7,060 nucleotides of DNA from Streptomyces violaceus (GCA_000715635.1 KL569167.1:6321-13380), one strand, 5' to 3'; numbered from the stretch's first letter, positions 1-6,821 are shown. A program made the numbers and translations. Notes: generated from the letters alone by a model not told the origin.

Positions 1-3
1 CAC

Positions 4-429
4 CTAGGCCGTGCCGCCAGGGCCGCCGCAATTGCGGGGGGTGAGGCGGCGGTAGGCGGCGCGGGCGTGGGCCAGGCGGGCCAGGGCCGTGCCCAGGAGG
101 GTGGCGGCGAACAGGCAGGCCAGCCACGTGGTGTCGCGGTGTCCGGCCCAGGTGAGGGTGCCGGCGGGCGGGATGGCGAAGCCGTTGAGGAACAGCCAGC
201 AGAGCAGGGCCGTTCCGGGGGCGGCCGTGAAGCGGGCGCACAGGCCGAGCACGGCGGCCAGCACGGACAGCGCGGGCAGGGCCAGTTCCGGACGGTCGGG
301 CCCCACCACGGTGTTGAGGCACGCCACCAGCGCCGGCGCGCCCGCGAAGGCCCCGGCCCAGACCAGCGGGGTCGCCACCGGCTGAGGGACGGGCCTGGCT
401 CCGGTGCCCAGAGGCATCCACTTGATCAT
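4..429 (-). CDS. Small hypothetical integral membrane protein
   Basis: A 141-residue protein of unknown function. It is rich in Ala, Leu and Gly, with about four hydrophobic stretches near residues 22-42, 49-65, 70-87 and 101-119, so it should sit in the cytoplasmic membrane. The C-terminal tail after residue 120 is basic (RLAHARAAYRRLTPR), which suggests a cytoplasmic end. The ATG at 429-427 is preceded by GGAAG at a spacing of about 7 nt; a second Met (residue 5) is a weaker alternative start. The motif around LLCWLFLNGF and the overall length resemble small conserved membrane proteins common in Streptomyces, but I recognise no catalytic or transport motif. It lies 101 bp downstream of the TetR gene on the same strand, so co-transcription is possible but not shown. 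The stop codon TAG is at 6-4, so the gene is complete. Confidence 0.75.
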   Translation of the reverse strand: MIKWMPLGTGARPVPQPVATPLVWAGAFAGAPALVACLNTVVGPDRPELALPALSVLAAVLGLCARFTAAPGTALLCWLFLNGFAIPPAGTLTWAGHRDTTWLACLFAATLLGTALARLAHARAAYRRLTPRNCGGPGGTA

Positions 430-530
430 GCTGCCGCTTCCGCTCTGCCGGCCGGTTCCGAAGTGCTCGTCAGAGTGCCATCAACGCCGCTCCGGAGAAA
501 CAGCGAATCCGGACAGTCGGACAGGGGGGT

Positions 531-1127
531 TCAGCGCGGACGGCGCAGTCCCGTGACGAGGAGTCCGACCAGGCGGCGTGCGTCGTAGCGGGGGTCGTTG
601 TCCGCGCCGATGCAGAGGTTCCCTACGCCGCGCATGAGCTCGTACGCCTCGATGCCGGAGTCGATCTCGCCCGCGCCGGCCGCGGCGGTAAGCAACTCGG
701 AGCAGACCGGCACGAGTCGGTCGATGAAGTAGGCGTGCAGCGCGTCGAAGCCGGCGTCGTCGGAGTGCAGGGCGGCGGCGAGGCCGTGCTTGGTCACCAG
801 GAAGTCGACGAAGAGGTCGATCCACTGCCGCAGTGCGGCGTGCGGGGTCGCGCCGCTCGCGAGCAGGGCCGGACCGGCCTCGGCGCAGGCGTCGACCTGG
901 TGCCGGTAGACGGCGATGATGAGGTCCGCCCGCTTGGGGAAGTGGCGGTAGATCGTGCCCACCCCGACCCCGGCCCTGGCCGCGATGTCACGCACCGGCG
1001 CCTCCACGCCCGACGTGACGAAGACCGCGGCGGCCGCCTCGAGCAACGTCGCCTTGTTGCGCCGGGCGTCCTTCCGCCGGGACGGGGCCGCTCGCTCCGT
1101 GCCCTCGCCGTCGCCACTGTCGTTCAC
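531..1127 (-). CDS. TetR-family transcriptional regulator
   Basis: A 198-residue repressor-type protein. The N-terminal DNA-binding domain spans about residues 20-68. The helix-turn-helix is at about 45-64 (VRDIAARAGVGVGTIYRHFP), the most conserved part of the TetR family, preceded by the typical helix with AAAAVFVTSG at 31-40. The rest (about 75-198) is the all-helical ligand and dimerisation domain, which diverges between members, so the ligand cannot be named. The length is normal for the family. Translation starts at GTG 1127-1125, with AAAGGG seven bases upstream. The N-terminal 18 residues are polar and probably disordered. It is divergent from an aldo/keto reductase gene, and the shared gap holds two identical palindromic sites. 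From that arrangement I infer that it represses the reductase and itself, released by a small molecule, perhaps the reductase substrate. Family assignment is near certain; the target is inference. Confidence 0.95.
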   Translation of the reverse strand: MNDSGDGEGTERAAPSRRKDARRNKATLLEAAAAVFVTSGVEAPVRDIAARAGVGVGTIYRHFPKRADLIIAVYRHQVDACAEAGPALLASGATPHAALRQWIDLFVDFLVTKHGLAAALHSDDAGFDALHAYFIDRLVPVCSELLTAAAGAGEIDSGIEAYELMRGVGNLCIGADNDPRYDARRLVGLLVTGLRRPR

Positions 1128-1153
1128 CGCGCCGCCCTTTCTCCGCTCAGCCC

Positions 1154-1183
1154 TTGCAGAAACGGAACAGCGTTCCGTATTGT
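1154..1183 (+). promoter_or_regulatory. Likely promoter of the aldo/keto reductase gene
   Basis: TTGCAG at 1154-1159 and TATTGT at 1178-1183 are separated by 18 bp and resemble -35 and -10 boxes of a housekeeping-sigma promoter. This would place the transcription start near 1190 and give a leader of about 46 nt with a good ribosome binding site. Palindrome 1 fills the spacer between the boxes and palindrome 2 lies over the predicted start, the expected geometry for TetR repression. No convincing promoter for the divergent TetR gene could be assigned. Confidence 0.55.
1162..1178. promoter_or_regulatory. Palindromic operator 1 (predicted TetR site)
   Basis: A 17-bp inverted repeat, ACGGAACAGCGTTCCGT, with perfectly matched 7-bp arms around a 3-bp centre. 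It shares a 15-bp core (CGGAACAGCGTTCCG) with the second palindrome 27 bp away. Position, size and symmetry suit binding of a TetR dimer. It sits between the putative -35 and -10 boxes of the reductase promoter. Confidence 0.75.
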
Positions 1184-1186
1184 CTC

Positions 1187-1207
1187 AAGCGGAACAGCGT
1201 TCCGCTT
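1187..1207. promoter_or_regulatory. Palindromic operator 2 (predicted TetR site)
   Basis: A 21-bp inverted repeat with 9-bp arms (AAGCGGAAC and GTTCCGCTT) around the centre AGC. The inner 15 bp are identical to operator 1, and centre-to-centre spacing is 27 bp. It covers the predicted start of reductase transcription. The outer flanks of the two operators differ, so identity of the core alone suggests selection for protein binding rather than a simple tandem duplication. Confidence 0.75.
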
Positions 1208-1220
1208 CTGCAATGATGCC

Positions 1221-1227
1221 AGAGGAG
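1221..1227 (+). promoter_or_regulatory. Ribosome binding site fixing the reductase start
   Basis: AGAGGAG lies 8 nt before the ATG at 1236. The open frame continues far upstream (to 735), but that part is antisense to the TetR gene, so this site decides the true start. The predicted protein then begins MQYRTLGRTG, the usual N-terminus of this reductase family. Confidence 0.85.
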
Positions 1228-1235
1228 ACACGGTC

Positions 1236-2255
1236 ATGCAGTACCGCACCTTGGGCCGCACCGGTGTGCAGGTCAGCTCCCTCGCGCTCGGCGCGATGAA
1301 CTTCGGCCGGATCGGACGTACCACCCAGGACGAGGCCACCGCCCTCGTCGACGCCGCCCTCGAGGCGGGGATCAACCTCATCGACACCGCCGACATGTAC
1401 GGCCGCGGCGAGTCCGAGGAGATGGTCGGCAAGGCCATAGCGGGGCGCCGCGAGGACATCGTGCTGGCCACGAAGGCGAGCATGCCGATGAGCGACGAGC
1501 ACAACCACCAGGGCGCCTCGCGCCGCTGGCTGGTCACCGCGCTGGACGACAGCCTGCGCCGCCTCGGGGTCGACCACGTCGACCTGTTCCAGATCCACCG
1601 GTGGGATCCGCGCACCGGCGACGAGGAGACCCTGTCGGCGCTGACCGACCTGCAACGCGCGGGGAAGATCCGGTACTTCGGTTCCTCGACCTTCCCCGCG
1701 TACCGCATCGTGCAGGCCCAGTGGGCCGCCCGCGAGCAGCAGCTGAGCCGCTACGTCACCGAACAGCCCAGCTACTCGATCCTCCAGCGCGGGATCGAGA
1801 CCCACGTCCTGCCCGTCACTCAGGAGTACGGGCTCGGCGTGCTGGTGTGGAGCCCGCTCGCCTCGGGCTGGCTGACGGGCGCCGTCCGCGAGGGCCGGGA
1901 GATCACCACGAGCCGCTCGGCGTTCATGCCGGAGCGCTTCGACACCTCCCTCCCCGCCAACCGGACCAGGCTCGACGCGGTCGAGCGGCTCGCCGGGGTC
2001 GCCGACCAGGCCGGCCTGACCATGATCCAGCTCGCGCTCGGCTTCGTGACCGCGCATCCCGGCGTGACCAGCGCGCTCATCGGCCCCCGCACACCGGACC
2101 ACCTCACCGCGCAGCTCGCCGCCGCCGGCACCGTGCTCACCACCGACGTGCTCGACGCGATCGACGCGATCGTCGCGCCCGGCACCGACCTGGCCCCGCA
2201 CGAGAAGCACGACACCCCGCCCGCGCTGCTCGACCCGTCACTGCGACGCCGCTGA
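1236..2255 (+). CDS. Aldo/keto reductase
   Basis: A 339-residue cytosolic oxidoreductase with the (alpha/beta)8 barrel of the aldo/keto reductase superfamily, expected to reduce an aldehyde or ketone with NADPH. The catalytic tetrad is complete: Asp50 and Tyr55 (in DTADMYG), Lys80 (in LATKAS) and His121 (in FQIHRWD). Other family blocks are the N-terminal YRTLGRTGVQVSSLALGAMNFG, GKIRYFGSS at 143-151, SPLASGWLTG at 206-215 and the cofactor-phosphate loop ALIGPRTPDHL at 280-290. Length is normal. The start is set by AGAGGAG upstream. It is divergent from a TetR gene with two palindromes over its promoter, so it is probably inducible by the compound the repressor senses. The substrate cannot be read from sequence. 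It converges on the oxidase/ThDP/PixA operon with a 15-bp gap between stop codons, which gives no reason to place it in the same pathway. Confidence 0.95.
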   Translation: MQYRTLGRTGVQVSSLALGAMNFGRIGRTTQDEATALVDAALEAGINLIDTADMYGRGESEEMVGKAIAGRREDIVLATKASMPMSDEHNHQGASRRWLVTALDDSLRRLGVDHVDLFQIHRWDPRTGDEETLSALTDLQRAGKIRYFGSSTFPAYRIVQAQWAAREQQLSRYVTEQPSYSILQRGIETHVLPVTQEYGLGVLVWSPLASGWLTGAVREGREITTSRSAFMPERFDTSLPANRTRLDAVERLAGVADQAGLTMIQLALGFVTAHPGVTSALIGPRTPDHLTAQLAAAGTVLTTDVLDAIDAIVAPGTDLAPHEKHDTPPALLDPSLRRR

Positions 2256-2260
2256 GCGGC

Positions 2261-2283
2261 CGGGGACGCGTCAGGCGTCCTCG
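2261..2283. terminator. Hairpin between convergent genes, probable bidirectional terminator
   Basis: A stem of nine pairs including one G-U: arms CGGGGACGC (2261-2269) and GCGTCCTCG (2275-2283), with loop GTCAG. It begins 6 bp after the reductase stop. The stop codon of the PixA-like gene (2273-2271) lies in the loop. There is no T-tract on either side, which is common for actinomycete terminators. It could stop transcripts from both directions. Confidence 0.5.
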
Positions 2284-2780
2284 ATGGTGATGAACGGGTC
2301 CCACTGGAAGTACCCCTTCAACTGGCGGTGACGGTCCAGGATCTGGAAGTAGAAGTGGTAGACGACCTTGCCGGACCTTTTGACGGTCGTCCGCCAGTAG
2401 TGGTCCTGGTACCGCTGGGTCTCGAACTCCGGCCGGCCCTCGCTGCCCTCCGTCGGCAGGGGGTATATACCGTCGATCACCTCGATCTCCGGTGTGCGGA
2501 TGAGCTGGTGCTGGCTGTCGCTGCTGACATAGCGGTACAGCAGGGCCTTGTAGTCGCTGCCGAGGGAGACGGTCGTCTCGCGCCACTTGACGGTGTCCCC
2601 GGGCTCGGCCCGCAGGTTCAGCTCGGCGCCCGACGTGCCGACGATGTGGTCGTGGCGGGTCGTCATGTAGATCAGGCTCTGGTCGACCTGGGTCGGTGCG
2701 TCGGGGTTGCGGGACGCGTTGGGGTTCCGTTCGACGATCGTGGCGGCGTCGAACGCGATCAGTACGTTGAGGTCAGCCAT
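2271..2780 (-). CDS. PixA/AidA-family inclusion body protein
   Basis: A 169-residue soluble protein with no signal peptide or membrane segment. It matches the PixA/AidA family from memory of its consensus: NVLIAFDAATIVERNPN at 5-21, QSLIYMTTRHDHIVG at 34-48, GDTVKWRETT at 61-70, YKALLYRYV at 77-85 and the C-terminal block YHFYFQILDR...GYFQWDPFITI at 141-166. Full length for the family. Known relatives include PixA of Xenorhabdus, found in intracellular inclusions, and AidA of Ralstonia and Burkholderia, controlled by quorum sensing and linked in Burkholderia to nematode killing. No enzymatic activity is established. Its ATG lies inside the ThDP enzyme gene, overlapping by 8 bp (ATGGCTGA), with GGAG seven bases upstream. 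It is thus the last gene of the operon and probably translationally coupled. Whether it forms inclusions here, binds the enzymes, or acts as a toxin is unknown. Confidence 0.85.
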   Translation of the reverse strand: MADLNVLIAFDAATIVERNPNASRNPDAPTQVDQSLIYMTTRHDHIVGTSGAELNLRAEPGDTVKWRETTVSLGSDYKALLYRYVSSDSQHQLIRTPEIEVIDGIYPLPTEGSEGRPEFETQRYQDHYWRTTVKRSGKVVYHFYFQILDRHRQLKGYFQWDPFITIEDA

Positions 2781-4623
2781 TTTCCTGCTCCGTTTCCTTG
2801 GTCACCTTGTAGGCCATCGCGCGCGGGTAGTCGTGCCGGTGCAGTCGGACGCGGACCAGGAGCGGTCCGGCGTTGACCGGGTCGGCGGGGTCGTCGAGGC
2901 GGGACAGGAGGTCGTCCAGGTCCGAGGCGTGCGTGATGCTGACGCCGTTGACCGGGGTCTTCTTGCCGGCGAACACGTCGGCGAGGCGGTCGTAGTGCCA
3001 GGGGTGCAGGACGTTGTAGAAGTCGGCGTCCTCGGCGTCCTGGTCCGCGTAGAACTCCGGGTGCACCAGCATCTGCTCGATGCCGTAGAAGTGGCCGTTG
3101 TCCATGACGAACACCACCGAGCGGAGTCCGAGCCGGGTGTGGGTGGAGAGCTCCTGGCAGGTCTCCTGGAAGGCACCGTCGCCGACGAAGACCATCGGGC
3201 GGGCGTCCTCCCGCTCGGGGGCGAGGGCTGCGCCGGTGGCCGCGCCGACCGACCAGCCGATGGACAGCCAGCTGACCTGCGAGAGGAATCCGCCCGCCGG
3301 CAGGGACAGGTTCATCGAGCCGATGAGGGAGAACGCGGCGTCCGAGACGACCGTCCAGTCCTCGCCGGTGTCGTGGTTCAGGAAGTGGTTGAGCCGGTCG
3401 AAGACGCCGTCGTAGGTGAGGCGTTGCCCGTCCGGGTGGCGGGATCGCGCGGCGCCGGCGCGGAGGGAGGCGCGGTGGTGTTCGAGGGCCGCGGGGCGGT
3501 CGCCCGGCGAGCCGTGGTGGGCGTAGGACTCGGCGTAGTAGTCGGCGGCCAGGCCCCCGGAGCCGTAGGCCTTCACCAGGGCGTCCTGGAGGGCGGGCAG
3601 CAGGTGGCGGAGCTGGACGTCGGGGAAGTAGGAGGTGCCGACGCTGACGCCGCCGAGCGCGGCCATCACCCAGTCGCCGCCGACGGACTGCTCGCCGCCG
3701 AGGTTCTTCGACGTGGACCATGCGCCGAGCCCGATCCGGCAGGTGGCCCAGTCCTTGAAGACGGCGTGCACGTCGGGGTGGCTGGCCCGGCCGTTGTAGA
3801 CGCCGTGGAACTGCGGCAGGTCCTCGTCGACGACGGCCTTGGCGCCGACGGTGGTGCAGAACGGCACGCCCGTGGCCTCCACCAGGCCGGTGAGCTGTTC
3901 GCCGAGGCGGAACCGGTCGATCTCCTCACCGGCCCACACGATCGGGCGGGGCCTGCCGTCCGGGCCGGGGTGCTCCTCGACCAGGGTGAGGACGGCCTGC
4001 ACGGCGTGGTCCAGCATGGTCTGGTTGCGTGCGCTGAACGGCCGTTCGCGGGGCACGAGCGGCACCTCGGGTTCGGGGCAGGGCTCGTCCCAGAGGTCCT
4101 CCATGATCTCCAGGTAGACCGGCCGGCGCTCGGAGAGGCAGGCGGTGAGCGCGGCGTCGATCTGGCCGGGGACGAGGCCCGGGTGAGAGATGACCTGCGC
4201 GTCCACGGTGACCTGCCGGTAGACGTCCAGGTTGCTCTCCGCGCGGGGGCTCATGTGCGAGGTGAGCAGGCCGACGGCGCGGTAGTTCTGCCACTGTTCG
4301 TAGGGCGGGGAGGCGTTGATCGCGACGAGCGGGACCTGCTCGACATAGGCCCCGCCGCAGGCGTTGAGCAGGTTGAACGCGCCGACGCTGTAGGTGACGG
4401 CGGCCGCTCCCACGCCGTGGATGCGGGCGTAGGCGTCGGCGGCCTGGCCGGCGCCGCCCTCGGTGGGGGTGCCGACCCACTCGATGTCGTCCTCGGCCCG
4501 CAGGGTGGTCAGGAACGGGCCGAGGTGGTTGCCGGGGACCCCGAACAGATGGGTGATGCCCAACTCGGCCAGCCGCAGGGCGAGATAGCGGGCGACCGTG
4601 CACCCGCGGTCGATCGCGGTCAC
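2773..4623 (-). CDS. ThDP-dependent enzyme, 2-oxo acid decarboxylase-like, atypical active site
   Basis: A 616-residue cytosolic enzyme with the three-domain layout of pyruvate/indolepyruvate decarboxylases. The Pyr domain is at about 7-180 ([20 protein letters not shown]), the middle domain about 200-350, and the PP domain about 400-600. The cofactor motif starts [20 protein letters not shown] at 481-500 and ends at MDNG (507-510), so Asn509 is the likely metal ligand. The conserved ylide-forming glutamate is Glu55 ([15 protein letters not shown]), and Glu516 in YGIEQ aligns with the catalytic Glu of bacterial pyruvate decarboxylase. However, the Asp of the GDY motif is Asn32 (GVPGNH), and the His-His pair expected near residues 110-120 is absent ([12 protein letters not shown]). 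The protein is longer than usual, with a polar charged stretch at about 354-400. GTG start at 4623 overlaps the oxidase stop (GTGA), with AGGGGGAG five bases upstream. Class is sure; the reaction is not: decarboxylation or acyl-transfer (carboligation) of the oxidase's 2-oxo acid are both possible. Confidence 0.85.
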   Translation of the reverse strand: MTAIDRGCTVARYLALRLAELGITHLFGVPGNHLGPFLTTLRAEDDIEWVGTPTEGGAGQAADAYARIHGVGAAAVTYSVGAFNLLNACGGAYVEQVPLVAINASPPYEQWQNYRAVGLLTSHMSPRAESNLDVYRQVTVDAQVISHPGLVPGQIDAALTACLSERRPVYLEIMEDLWDEPCPEPEVPLVPRERPFSARNQTMLDHAVQAVLTLVEEHPGPDGRPRPIVWAGEEIDRFRLGEQLTGLVEATGVPFCTTVGAKAVVDEDLPQFHGVYNGRASHPDVHAVFKDWATCRIGLGAWSTSKNLGGEQSVGGDWVMAALGGVSVGTSYFPDVQLRHLLPALQDALVKAYGSGGLAADYYAESYAHHGSPGDRPAALEHHRASLRAGAARSRHPDGQRLTYDGVFDRLNHFLNHDTGEDWTVVSDAAFSLIGSMNLSLPAGGFLSQVSWLSIGWSVGAATGAALAPEREDARPMVFVGDGAFQETCQELSTHTRLGLRSVVFVMDNGHFYGIEQMLVHPEFYADQDAEDADFYNVLHPWHYDRLADVFAGKKTPVNGVSITHASDLDDLLSRLDDPADPVNAGPLLVRVRLHRHDYPRAMAYKVTKETEQENG

Positions 4624-6674
4624 GCGCTCTCCCCCTGCCGGTCCGGGCCCGGGACGGTGACCGGCGGGGCCTGGTGGACGGCGAGCGCGGCGCGGACGGC
4701 GCTCTCCAGGGCGCCCTCGATCCAGGCGTGCTTGAGGGAGGTGTGCTCCCCGGCGAAGTGCACCGGGCCCTCGGGCCGGGAGACGTCCAGGTGGAAGCTG
4801 GTCATCTGGTGCGCGGTGTAGATGGCGGCCTCACCGAAGGCGTACGGGTCGCGGGCCCAGCTCTTGGTGGCGCCCCGCCCGGTGAAGAACACCTCGATAC
4901 GGCGGCCGTGCAGGGCCTGGAGGTTGCGCAGGGCGTAGACGTAGCGCTCGGCGCTCCGCATGGAGTCCCAGCGCGCGGCGTCGTCGGACCAGCAGTACGA
5001 GGCGAGGACGACGCCGCCGGTGCTGCCCTCGACCCGGTGCGACGGGTAGTACATGAACCGGTTGGGGTTGTCGGCGGCGGAGCCCCCGCCGAAGCAGTGG
5101 GTGGCGGGGCGGACGGCGGGGCCGCGCAGCGGCAGGGTGCTGTCGAGCTGCCGCATCTCCTCGGTGACACCGCTGTCCTTGACGGCGGCCCCGAGCAGGC
5201 CGGCGAACGTCAGGGTGGGCCCGGAGTCCGTGGTGACGAGCGTGAGACCGGTGTCCGCGTCGGCGCCCTGCCGGTAGTGCTCGTACAGCCCCGGCGAGAC
5301 GCGGTCCAGTTCCTCGCGCCAGTCGCCCTCGGTGAACTCCCACCACCGGTGGCTGAACTCCAGCAGCACCTTGGTGGCCTGGTCGTAGTGGGTCTCGATG
5401 ACGGCGCGGCGCTTCTTGTACGACATCGAGGGGACGATCTCCACGAAGCGCAGGGCGGAGAACGGCACGGTGACGATCGCCAGGTCCGCCGTCCACAGGC
5501 GGGGCGGGGCCTGTGGATCGTTCTCGGCGACGGTCTGCACGGCCACGCCCCAGCCGTCGGGTCCGACGGCGCCGGTTCCCTCGGGGTCGGTGTCGCGGCT
5601 GGGGTCGTGGTACTCGAGGCGGATCATGCGGTGGCCGAGCCGCACCTCGTCACGCAGGCCCTGGTGGAGGGCGTGCGGCAGACGCCAGCTGCCGCCGGGT
5701 ATCTCCCAGTAGCGGACGCCGGGGTTGATGTCGCTGCGGCTCAGGAAGCTGTGGAAGAAGGAGAGATGCAGCCGCGAGGACATGTTCTCCAGGGTTCCGA
5801 CGGCCTCGATCGCCTCGTCGCTGAGCCCGGCGTGGTCCCGTAGGAAGCCGCCCATCGAGTAGCCGTCGAAGTCGCGGATCACCCGCGCCCAGCCCTCGAC
5901 CCACTCCTCGAACGGCTTGTTGACGCGCCGGCCGTCGACGAGGTCGGAGTAGTAGTCGCGCACGGTCTCCAGCGCGTCGTCGACCATCTTCACCACGGGG
6001 GCGCGGACTTCGTCGCCGGTGAGGTGGAAGCCCTCGTTGACGCGCTCCGGCCCCGCCGTGTAGTCGGCACGCCGCACCTGGACGCGGTTGGTGCGGATCC
6101 AGGAGTTGCCGCGTTTGTCGGGCTCGCGGAAGTCGGGGCTGTCGTCGCCGTAGGTCCAGGTCCGGCCGGTGAAGGAGGAGTACGTCACCGGGGGCACGGG
6201 GACGTCGGGGCCGCTGCCGGTGCCGGGGTCCACGTCCATGTTGTAGAACTGGCGTCGGCCGAGCCCGAGTTTGTCGACCAGGGCGAGGACGAGCGGGTGG
6301 AAGTCGGGCAGCCGCATGGCACCGGCCTCGGCGTACTGGGCCGGGTCGTCGAAGGGCTGGTGGTGCTTGGTGGCCCGGAACGTCTTGACGCGCCCGCCGA
6401 CCCGGCTGGCGTTGGCCTCCAGAATGGTGACGTCGTGGCCGGCATCCTTGAGTAATCGCCCGGCGACGAGGCCGGTGATTCCGGCCCCGATGACGAGGAT
6501 CTTCTTGCGCGGGTGGTGGGTGGGGCCGAGGCGGCCCGTGTCGATCAGGGTGTGCAGATAGTCGAGTTTGAGGTCCTTGCCGTCCGGCCCGACGAGCAGA
6601 AGTTCACGGGCGAGTTTGAGGCAGGTCTGCCAGCGCGCACGGGTGGCGGAGCTGTCCCGAGAAATGTCGGTCAT
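4620..6674 (-). CDS. L-glutamate oxidase-like FAD amino acid oxidase
   Basis: A 684-residue flavoenzyme expected to oxidise an L-amino acid to a 2-oxo acid, NH3 and H2O2. The Rossmann FAD motif is [20 protein letters not shown] at 61-80 with Glu86 (TILEA), followed by RVGGR at 91-95; the C-terminal FAD block is [20 protein letters not shown] at 639-658. It closely resembles, from memory, the extracellular L-glutamate oxidase of Streptomyces sp. X-119-6 along its whole length: [10 protein letters not shown] at 21-30, [14 protein letters not shown] at 115-128, [14 protein letters not shown] at 298-311, YYPSH at 542-546. Arg121, Arg301, His308, Tyr560, Trp562 and Trp651 sit where that enzyme has its substrate-pocket residues, including the Arg/His pair tied to glutamate binding. 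No signal peptide is visible, unlike the secreted enzyme. Leu74 is a TTA codon. ATG start at 6674 lacks a Shine-Dalgarno sequence, and a TAA lies in frame at 6716-6714. First gene of the operon. A different amino acid substrate remains possible. Confidence 0.9.
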   Translation of the reverse strand: MTDISRDSSATRARWQTCLKLARELLLVGPDGKDLKLDYLHTLIDTGRLGPTHHPRKKILVIGAGITGLVAGRLLKDAGHDVTILEANASRVGGRVKTFRATKHHQPFDDPAQYAEAGAMRLPDFHPLVLALVDKLGLGRRQFYNMDVDPGTGSGPDVPVPPVTYSSFTGRTWTYGDDSPDFREPDKRGNSWIRTNRVQVRRADYTAGPERVNEGFHLTGDEVRAPVVKMVDDALETVRDYYSDLVDGRRVNKPFEEWVEGWARVIRDFDGYSMGGFLRDHAGLSDEAIEAVGTLENMSSRLHLSFFHSFLSRSDINPGVRYWEIPGGSWRLPHALHQGLRDEVRLGHRMIRLEYHDPSRDTDPEGTGAVGPDGWGVAVQTVAENDPQAPPRLWTADLAIVTVPFSALRFVEIVPSMSYKKRRAVIETHYDQATKVLLEFSHRWWEFTEGDWREELDRVSPGLYEHYRQGADADTGLTLVTTDSGPTLTFAGLLGAAVKDSGVTEEMRQLDSTLPLRGPAVRPATHCFGGGSAADNPNRFMYYPSHRVEGSTGGVVLASYCWSDDAARWDSMRSAERYVYALRNLQALHGRRIEVFFTGRGATKSWARDPYAFGEAAIYTAHQMTSFHLDVSRPEGPVHFAGEHTSLKHAWIEGALESAVRAALAVHQAPPVTVPGPDRQGESA
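4629..4636 (-). promoter_or_regulatory. Ribosome binding site for the ThDP enzyme gene
   Basis: On the minus strand AGGGGGAG lies five bases before the GTG at 4623, inside the last codons of the oxidase gene. It supports the GTG start that overlaps the upstream TGA by four bases and therefore translational coupling of the two genes. Confidence 0.75.
6453..6455 (-). other. Rare TTA leucine codon in the oxidase gene
   Basis: Codon 74 of the oxidase gene is TTA (Leu), in the helix after the FAD glycine motif. I found no other in-frame TTA in the genes of this window. In Streptomyces TTA is read only by the bldA-encoded tRNA, which accumulates late in growth, so this codon is likely to delay oxidase synthesis to development or secondary metabolism. 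Confidence 0.85.
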
Positions 6675-6682
6675 AGCCAGCG

Positions 6683-6688
6683 ATCGTA
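6683..6688 (-). promoter_or_regulatory. Putative -10 box for a leaderless oxidase transcript
   Basis: On the minus strand TACGAT (TA---AT form) ends 8 nt before the oxidase ATG at 6674. With the usual 6-8 nt from -10 to start, transcription would begin at or next to the A of the ATG. This agrees with the absence of any purine-rich ribosome binding site before the ATG. No clear -35 box is seen 16-19 bp upstream, so the call is tentative. Confidence 0.4.
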
Positions 6689-6821
6689 GATATGGAGAAA
6701 CGATTTCGTGTTTTTACCGGTGGGTAAAGTCCGGAAAACGCCGATCGCGATCGCTTGACCAATTTACCCCCTTGCTCAAATTCCCTTGCGAAAACTGGAG
6801 TTTCACCTGGGGCGGCAGAGG

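Noticed and set aside
735..1235. N-terminal extension of the reductase reading frame by 167 codons
   Set aside because: This part is antisense to the TetR gene and runs through the operator region. A good ribosome binding site and the family-typical N-terminus MQYRTLG place the start at 1236.
1185..2210. Minus-strand open frame of 341 codons
   Set aside because: Antisense to the aldo/keto reductase, whose complete catalytic tetrad and ribosome binding site settle the coding strand.
2707..4821. Plus-strand open frame of 704 codons
   Set aside because: It is antisense to the ThDP enzyme and to parts of the PixA-like and oxidase genes. Its product is a low-complexity Gly/Val/Ala/Arg-rich sequence with no family motif, typical of an antisense shadow in high-GC DNA.
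4674..5843. Plus-strand open frame of 389 codons
   Set aside because: Antisense to the oxidase gene, with a Gly/Val/Asp/Arg-biased composition and no recognisable domain. The minus strand has clear flavoenzyme motifs across the same stretch.
6755..6781. Plus-strand promoter-like TTGACC with a weak downstream box
   Set aside because: No plus-strand gene follows it; the spacing to TCAAAT is poor and the next gene is on the other strand.
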